Below, one piece after another: positions 50,935 through 56,000 of a stretch of DNA of 56,000 nt; position 1 is the stretch's first letter, and every line of letters begins with the position of its first letter. Where the stretch lies: positions 1 to 56,000 of the forward strand of contig JAZOPZ010000001.1 in NCBI GenBank assembly GCA_045655805.1, written 5' to 3'. The translations under genes were made by a program, and so were the position numbers. The stretch comes from UBA11475 sp045655805. Lineage in GTDB: Bacteria > Bacillota > Clostridia > Christensenellales > Borkfalkiaceae. The notes beneath the pieces were generated by a model. That model did not search any database, was not told the origin of the DNA, and was given only the letters and a program-made list of their open reading frames with translations.

Positions 50935-51906
50935 ATGATTCTTACTGCAGAACAAATCAAATCTGTGGCTTTCGGCTATGTTAAAAGCGAAATAAAAGAC
51001 GGTTTAGTGTATTTTCAAAAATGTACCGACGCTCAAATTTCGGCTTGGTACAAAATACGCCAAGATTTAGGCGAACGGGCAGAGGCTACCACGGGTATTA
51101 AACTTGATTTTTTTACCGACGGTGATGCTATCGAATTTTCCTTTATTAAGGGCAGAAAGGTTGAAGTTTATATAGACAATCTTTTTCGTGGTCAATACTT
51201 GATGGATGAATATCGTAGTCGTGGCGAGCGTGTTGTTATTCCACTTAAAGATACCGTTGGTGGTTCTTTCGAAAAGGTTAGGGTAACTATTTATTTTCCT
51301 GCGCACGACGAACAAGGCGTAATCGATTATTTTGAAGTTAAAAACGCCACCTATATCGAACCTTATAAACATTCTATAAAAGTATTGTTTATCGGCGACA
51401 GTATTACACAGGGATGGGAAGCGTATAGAGATACTTTTTCCTACGCGCAAAGGCTTACTCGTTATCTCGATGCTGAAAGCGTTATACACGGCGTAGGTGG
51501 AGCAATGTTTGCCGAAAGTACTTTCGCTAGTATTGATTTTAATCCAGATATCGTAATACTTTCGTACGGCACTAACGACGTCGGTTACTGGAAAAGTGGG
51601 GAAGAAATGCTTTCTCATATAAAAGGTTATATGTCTCTCGTTAAAAAGGAATACGCAGATAAAAAGGTTTTTGCAATCTCGCCTATTTGGAGACCGGACT
51701 TTGGCAGAACTTTTAACACGGGCACTTTTATGGATGGTCGCGCAAGGGTAAAAGCCGTTGCAAAAGAATTAGGATTTATACATATCGATGGATTAAAACT
51801 AGTTCCACCATCGGCAGATTATTTTACTGACAACGTGCATCCGAACGAACAAGGTTTTTCTTTTTACGCTGAAAATTTATATATACAACTCAAAAAATAC
51901 TTATAA
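50935..51906 (+). CDS. SGNH-fold hydrolase/esterase
   Basis: A 323-residue protein. N-terminal beta domain about residues 1-140 resembling the jelly-roll of CE2-type esterases, then an SGNH hydrolase: catalytic Ser in FIGDSITQGWEA, oxyanion Gly and Asn in GVGGAM and YGTNDVG, and the Asp-His pair in DNVHPNEQG. No signal peptide. It probably deacetylates an oligosaccharide in the cytoplasm. AGGGTGATG precedes the start. Ten bases separate it from mnmA, so they are co-transcribed. Confidence 0.9.
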   Translation: MILTAEQIKSVAFGYVKSEIKDGLVYFQKCTDAQISAWYKIRQDLGERAEATTGIKLDFFTDGDAIEFSFIKGRKVEVYIDNLFRGQYLMDEYRSRGERVVIPLKDTVGGSFEKVRVTIYFPAHDEQGVIDYFEVKNATYIEPYKHSIKVLFIGDSITQGWEAYRDTFSYAQRLTRYLDAESVIHGVGGAMFAESTFASIDFNPDIVILSYGTNDVGYWKSGEEMLSHIKGYMSLVKKEYADKKVFAISPIWRPDFGRTFNTGTFMDGRARVKAVAKELGFIHIDGLKLVPPSADYFTDNVHPNEQGFSFYAENLYIQLKKYL

Positions 51907-51915
51907 GGGTGAAAT

Positions 51916-53001
51916 ATGGCTAAAACCGTAGTTGTGGGTATGAGTGGTGGCGTTGATAGTTCCGTCGCCGCATTGCTCTTAAAACAACAAGGCTACAACG
52001 TAATAGGCTTATTTATGAATAACTGGGAAGAAACTGATGAAAACGGTTGCTGTACGGCTGAAGACGACTACTCTGACGTTCGCCGTGTGGCTAATCTTAT
52101 CGGTATACCTTATTATTCGGTAAATTTTGCTCAAAATTATATGGATAGGGTGTTTAGTTACTTTATTGAAGAATACAATGCAGGGAGAACCCCAAATCCC
52201 GACGTTTTGTGTAATAGAGAAATTAAGTTCAAAGATTTTAAGGACTATGCGTTTTCACTTGGTGCAGATTATATTGCCACGGGGCATTATTGTGACATTT
52301 TGCACGCCGAAGACGGCAAACACTATCTGTTAAAAGCAAAAGATCAAAACAAAGACCAAACTTACTTTTTGAATCAACTTTCGCAAGAACAACTCGATAA
52401 GGTGCTTTTTCCACTTGGCAAGTTGGATAAGGCTGAAGTTCGCGCTATTGCCGAGAAGTACGGGCTCGCTACGGCAAACAAAAAGGATTCCACGGGCATT
52501 TGTTTTATCGGTGAAAGAAATTTTAGACAATTCTTGCAAAATTATATTCCAAATAAAAAAGGTAAGATAATGACCTACGACGGCAAGGTTTTAGGTGAAC
52601 ATCTCGGGCTTATGTATTACACTATCGGTCAGCGCAAAGGGCTTGGTATAGGTGGGCAAGCAGGTGACGACGGCTCAAGATGGTTCGTTATTGAAAAGGA
52701 TTTAAAAAATAATATTTTATTCGTTGCTCACGGCGCTGAAGATAGGCTTTATTCGTCGGGGCTTATTATGAAGTCTTGCAACTGGATACCTTGCGTTCCT
52801 ACTGAAAAAGAATTTACCTGCACGGGCAAATTCCGTTATCGTCAGCCAGAACAAAAATGTATCGTCAAAATCAAGGACGATTGTATAGAAGTTCGTTTTG
52901 ATGAAAAACAACGTGCTATTACCGAAGGACAATACGCAGTTTTTTACGACGGCGACAAATGTATAGGTGGTGGCGTTATCGAAAAAGCGTTATTCGACTA
53001 G
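51916..53001 (+). CDS. mnmA: tRNA 2-thiouridylase
   Basis: A 361-residue enzyme adding sulfur to U34 of tRNA-Lys, Glu and Gln. PP-loop GMSGGVDSSVAALLL, first catalytic Cys in PNPDVLCNREIKF, second in STGICFIGERNF, and C-terminal GLMYYTIGQRKGLGIGG. The tRNA-binding and beta-barrel domains are complete. Reads right after the SGNH gene, and ends in a strong terminator. Confidence 0.98.
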   Translation: MAKTVVVGMSGGVDSSVAALLLKQQGYNVIGLFMNNWEETDENGCCTAEDDYSDVRRVANLIGIPYYSVNFAQNYMDRVFSYFIEEYNAGRTPNPDVLCNREIKFKDFKDYAFSLGADYIATGHYCDILHAEDGKHYLLKAKDQNKDQTYFLNQLSQEQLDKVLFPLGKLDKAEVRAIAEKYGLATANKKDSTGICFIGERNFRQFLQNYIPNKKGKIMTYDGKVLGEHLGLMYYTIGQRKGLGIGGQAGDDGSRWFVIEKDLKNNILFVAHGAEDRLYSSGLIMKSCNWIPCVPTEKEFTCTGKFRYRQPEQKCIVKIKDDCIEVRFDEKQRAITEGQYAVFYDGDKCIGGGVIEKALFD

Positions 53002-53007
53002 ATTAAA

Positions 53008-53031
53008 GCGTGGGCGATCCCACGCTTTTTT
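53008..53031 (+). terminator. Terminator of the SGNH-mnmA operon
   Basis: GCGTGGG, loop CGAT, CCCACGC, then TTTTTT. Confidence 0.9.
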
Positions 53032-53073
53032 CGCTTATTTTTATACTATATATAATTATTATAAATATATTTT

Positions 53074-53181
53074 AAACAATAATATATTAGAGATTGTTTC
53101 TAGTTATAAAAATTTGCGTACGATAGTAAAATAAAAATATGGTTTTGTAAGAAAAATCTTAACAATACAGCCAATATTGTT
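53074..53181. repeat. Two AACAAT...ATTGTT dyads upstream of mgtC
   Basis: AAACAAT (53074-53080) with ATTGTTT (53093-53099), and AACAATA (53161-53167) with TATTGTT (53175-53181). They precede the mgtC promoter and may be repeated operator sites. No gene is seen between 53031 and 53298. Confidence 0.4.
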
Positions 53182-53211
53182 CAAAACAAAGGTTTTATTT
53201 TACAAAAAGTA

Positions 53212-53240
53212 TTGATTATTTATATTTTCAATGCTATAAT
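53212..53240 (+). promoter_or_regulatory. mgtC promoter
   Basis: TTGATT (53212-53217), 17 bases, TATAAT (53235-53240). Confidence 0.8.
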
Positions 53241-53298
53241 ATATACTCAAATAGGAAAGTCCGATAGGTAAGGCTTAATTCGGCAAAGGAGACCGTTT

Positions 53299-54036
53299 AT
53301 GGAATGGTGTTTATTAGAAGGCGCATTTATAGCAGACAAGTTATGGGGCGCGTATGATTTTTGGCAAATACTAGAGTTTTTGTTAAGAATAGTAGTTGCT
53401 ACAGCGTGTGGCGCTTGCGTTGGTATGGAGCGTAGCCGTAGGTTTAAGGAAGCCGGCATCAGAACACACTGCGTAGTTGCTATGGCGTCAGCCGCTTTAA
53501 TGATTTTGTCTAAATACTGTTTCGTAGATATAACTAGCGCTGGTTTTGGCGATAATCGTGCGGACGCAAGCCGTATAGCGTCTCAAGTAGTAACGGGTAT
53601 TTCGTTCTTGGGCGCGGGTGCAATCTTCAAAAATGGTAGCATCATCAAAGGTCTCACTACTGCAGCAGGTATTTGGGCTACTTCAGCAATAGGTATGGCA
53701 ATAGGTTCAGGTATGTATGCAATTGGTATTTTCGTAACCCTTATGATTTTGCTCGTACAATTCATCATGCACAAGTTCAAGTTCGGCGTTGATAAAGTTG
53801 CAACTTACGGCATTATCTTTACAGCGTATAATTCTGAAGAACTTCGTACGGCGATAAAACAAAAATTTGCCGACTGGGAGGCTATCATTGAAGAAGTGTC
53901 CGTTGAAAAGCGTAGCGAGGGGCTTGCAACCTACAATTATTCGATTAAAACAGGTTGCGCCGTTACTGATGAAATGAAAAGAGAATTTTTTGATTCAAGG
54001 AGTGACGTGGTTTACTACAACATCAAAAAACTTTAA
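53299..54036 (+). CDS. MgtC/SapB-family membrane protein
   Basis: A 245-residue protein with an N-terminal four- to five-helix MgtC domain: GACVGMERSRRFKEAGIRTH, ISFLGAGAIFKNG, GLTTAAGIWATSAIG. The C-terminal 80 residues are a soluble ACT-like tail. MgtC proteins modulate ATP synthase and magnesium stress adaptation in some pathogens; in many anaerobes the role is unknown. AAAGGAG precedes the ATG. The leader is about 50 bases and does not match a magnesium riboswitch. Confidence 0.92.
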   Translation: MEWCLLEGAFIADKLWGAYDFWQILEFLLRIVVATACGACVGMERSRRFKEAGIRTHCVVAMASAALMILSKYCFVDITSAGFGDNRADASRIASQVVTGISFLGAGAIFKNGSIIKGLTTAAGIWATSAIGMAIGSGMYAIGIFVTLMILLVQFIMHKFKFGVDKVATYGIIFTAYNSEELRTAIKQKFADWEAIIEEVSVEKRSEGLATYNYSIKTGCAVTDEMKREFFDSRSDVVYYNIKKL

Positions 54037-54056
54037 TACGCTAAACAGCAGTATAA

Positions 54057-54084
54057 ACCGATGGTTTTTAACCGTCGGTTTTTT
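54057..54084 (+). terminator. Terminator of mgtC
   Basis: ACCGATGG (54057-54064) pairs with CCGTCGGT (54072-54079), followed by TTTTT. Confidence 0.75.
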
Positions 54085-54183
54085 GTTTTGTGGTCGATAA
54101 TAATAAAAAATACTATATTTAGTGTGGCTTTTAAAAAAGATAAAAAATCTTTAAAAAAACTTTTAAAACTTGTCGAAAAACGC

Positions 54184-54493
54184 TTGACTTTATTGTTTTT
54201 TAAAGTTATTATATGCAAGCCATAAACGGAAGACCATGGTTTTCCAGCGATAATTGAGTACGGATATCGGGTAGCGGATGCGTTCGGTGTTTGTATGAAA
54301 AAAAGTTTTTAAAACCTTTGTTTTTTTGCTTGACAAGGTAATATACTTGTGATATTATAAGTCGGCTATCAAAGGCGAGCAGGTGTTTTGTTCGGTGCAA
54401 AATCGGTCAAAAATAACACCGAAAAAAGATTTAAAAAAATCTTAAAAATCTTTTGAAAATTGCTTGACAATGTAATCTTTAATGTGTTATGAT
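54184..54493 (+). promoter_or_regulatory. Three tandem rRNA promoters
   Basis: P1 TTGACT (54184) with TATTAT (54207-54212); P2 TTGACA (54330) with TATTAT (54353-54358); P3 TTGACA (54464) with TATGAT (54488-54493). Spacers are 17, 17 and 18. Each -35 is within GCTTGAC and follows an A/T-rich UP-like stretch. Such multiplicity fits strong growth-rate-controlled rrn transcription. Confidence 0.85.
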
Positions 54494-54711
54494 GTTTAGG
54501 CTGTCGCAAAAGATGGCAGTCAACCGGGTGTTGACTTAACGTAGATTAAAAATTGAATAGAAGGAAATAAGACAAAAAATGTTTTTTGTAAAGTTTCTGT
54601 CAAATTAATTTGAGTATTTTATGTACTTATAAAAAACAGTCAAAAATGACAATGCGCTTATATAGCGAAATCGTTAGAGCAGTTGAATCGCAAGATTCGG
54701 CTTTAAATAAT
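54494..54711 (+). other. 16S rRNA leader
   Basis: About 200 bases between the last promoter and 16S. It holds a CAAATTAATTTG palindrome, an ACAAAAAA/TTTTTTGT dyad and a GAATC-GCAA-GATTC hairpin close to the 16S start. These may be RNase III or antitermination sites; no boxA was confidently found. Confidence 0.5.

Positions 54712-56000
<1,289 letters not shown>

Overview
The window looks like a low-GC Gram-positive (Bacillota, class Clostridia) chromosome. Evidence is the AT-rich base composition, AGGAG-type ribosome binding sites, signal-II lipoproteins, a dimeric-type glycyl-tRNA synthetase, GlnRS, a ZTP-riboswitch purine operon and a Clostridia-like 16S rRNA gene at the right edge. I would place it in an uncultured anaerobic gut-type Clostridia lineage; I cannot name the genus from reading alone.

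Layout. (1) 1-4843: right end of an integrated mobile element whose left end lies outside the window. It has a truncated gene, two tandem paralogous small proteins, two paralogous XRE repressors, a membrane-anchored protein and a tyrosine integrase reading towards the 3' end of tRNA-Gln(CTG) at 4844-4918, the presumed attachment site. (2) 5037-18111: a probable short orphan transcript, then a leftward housekeeping block (YwaF-like, small conserved protein, AEC transporter, DnaQ-like exonuclease, PrsA-like lipoprotein, mfd, pth, prs, tadA, M14 peptidase, rlmH, CPBP protease). (3) 18312-33000: GH38 mannosidase, guaB, small secreted or membrane proteins, CvpA, glnS, EEP hydrolase, glyQS, an IS3-family insertion inside the glyQS terminator, a DUF4097-like lipoprotein, dut and a PlsC-like acyltransferase. 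(4) 33096-46945: a large rightward purine/one-carbon operon under a ZTP riboswitch: purE, purF-like, purM, purN, purO-type IMP cyclohydrolase, stand-alone AICAR formyltransferase, purD, purL, fhs, glyA. (5) 47011-50790: a TerD-domain protein preceded by a remarkable structured RNA, an alpha-rhamnosidase pseudogene, an inverted-repeat-bounded mini-gene, a PH-domain protein and tRNA-Arg(CCG). (6) 50935-56000: SGNH hydrolase, mnmA, mgtC, then three tandem rRNA promoters and the 16S rRNA gene cut by the window edge.

How genes work together. Fhs and GlyA feed one-carbon units to PurN and AICARFT; ZTP accumulates when 10-formyl-THF is short, so the riboswitch ties the operon to folate status. The operon's only PurF homologue lacks the glutaminase nucleophile, so it should be ammonia-dependent or non-canonical. 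The PurH function is split between two proteins.

The most unusual signal is at 49208-49285 (minus): a circularly permuted tRNA-Ile(GAT). The T-arm/anticodon-side 3' half is transcribed before the D-arm 5' half, the acceptor strands are joined by a short CCCGT loop, and the two outer flanks pair with each other. The arrangement is analogous to permuted two-piece tmRNA genes, but with a complete cloverleaf. It sits just upstream of a second closed RNA domain and the TerD-like gene.
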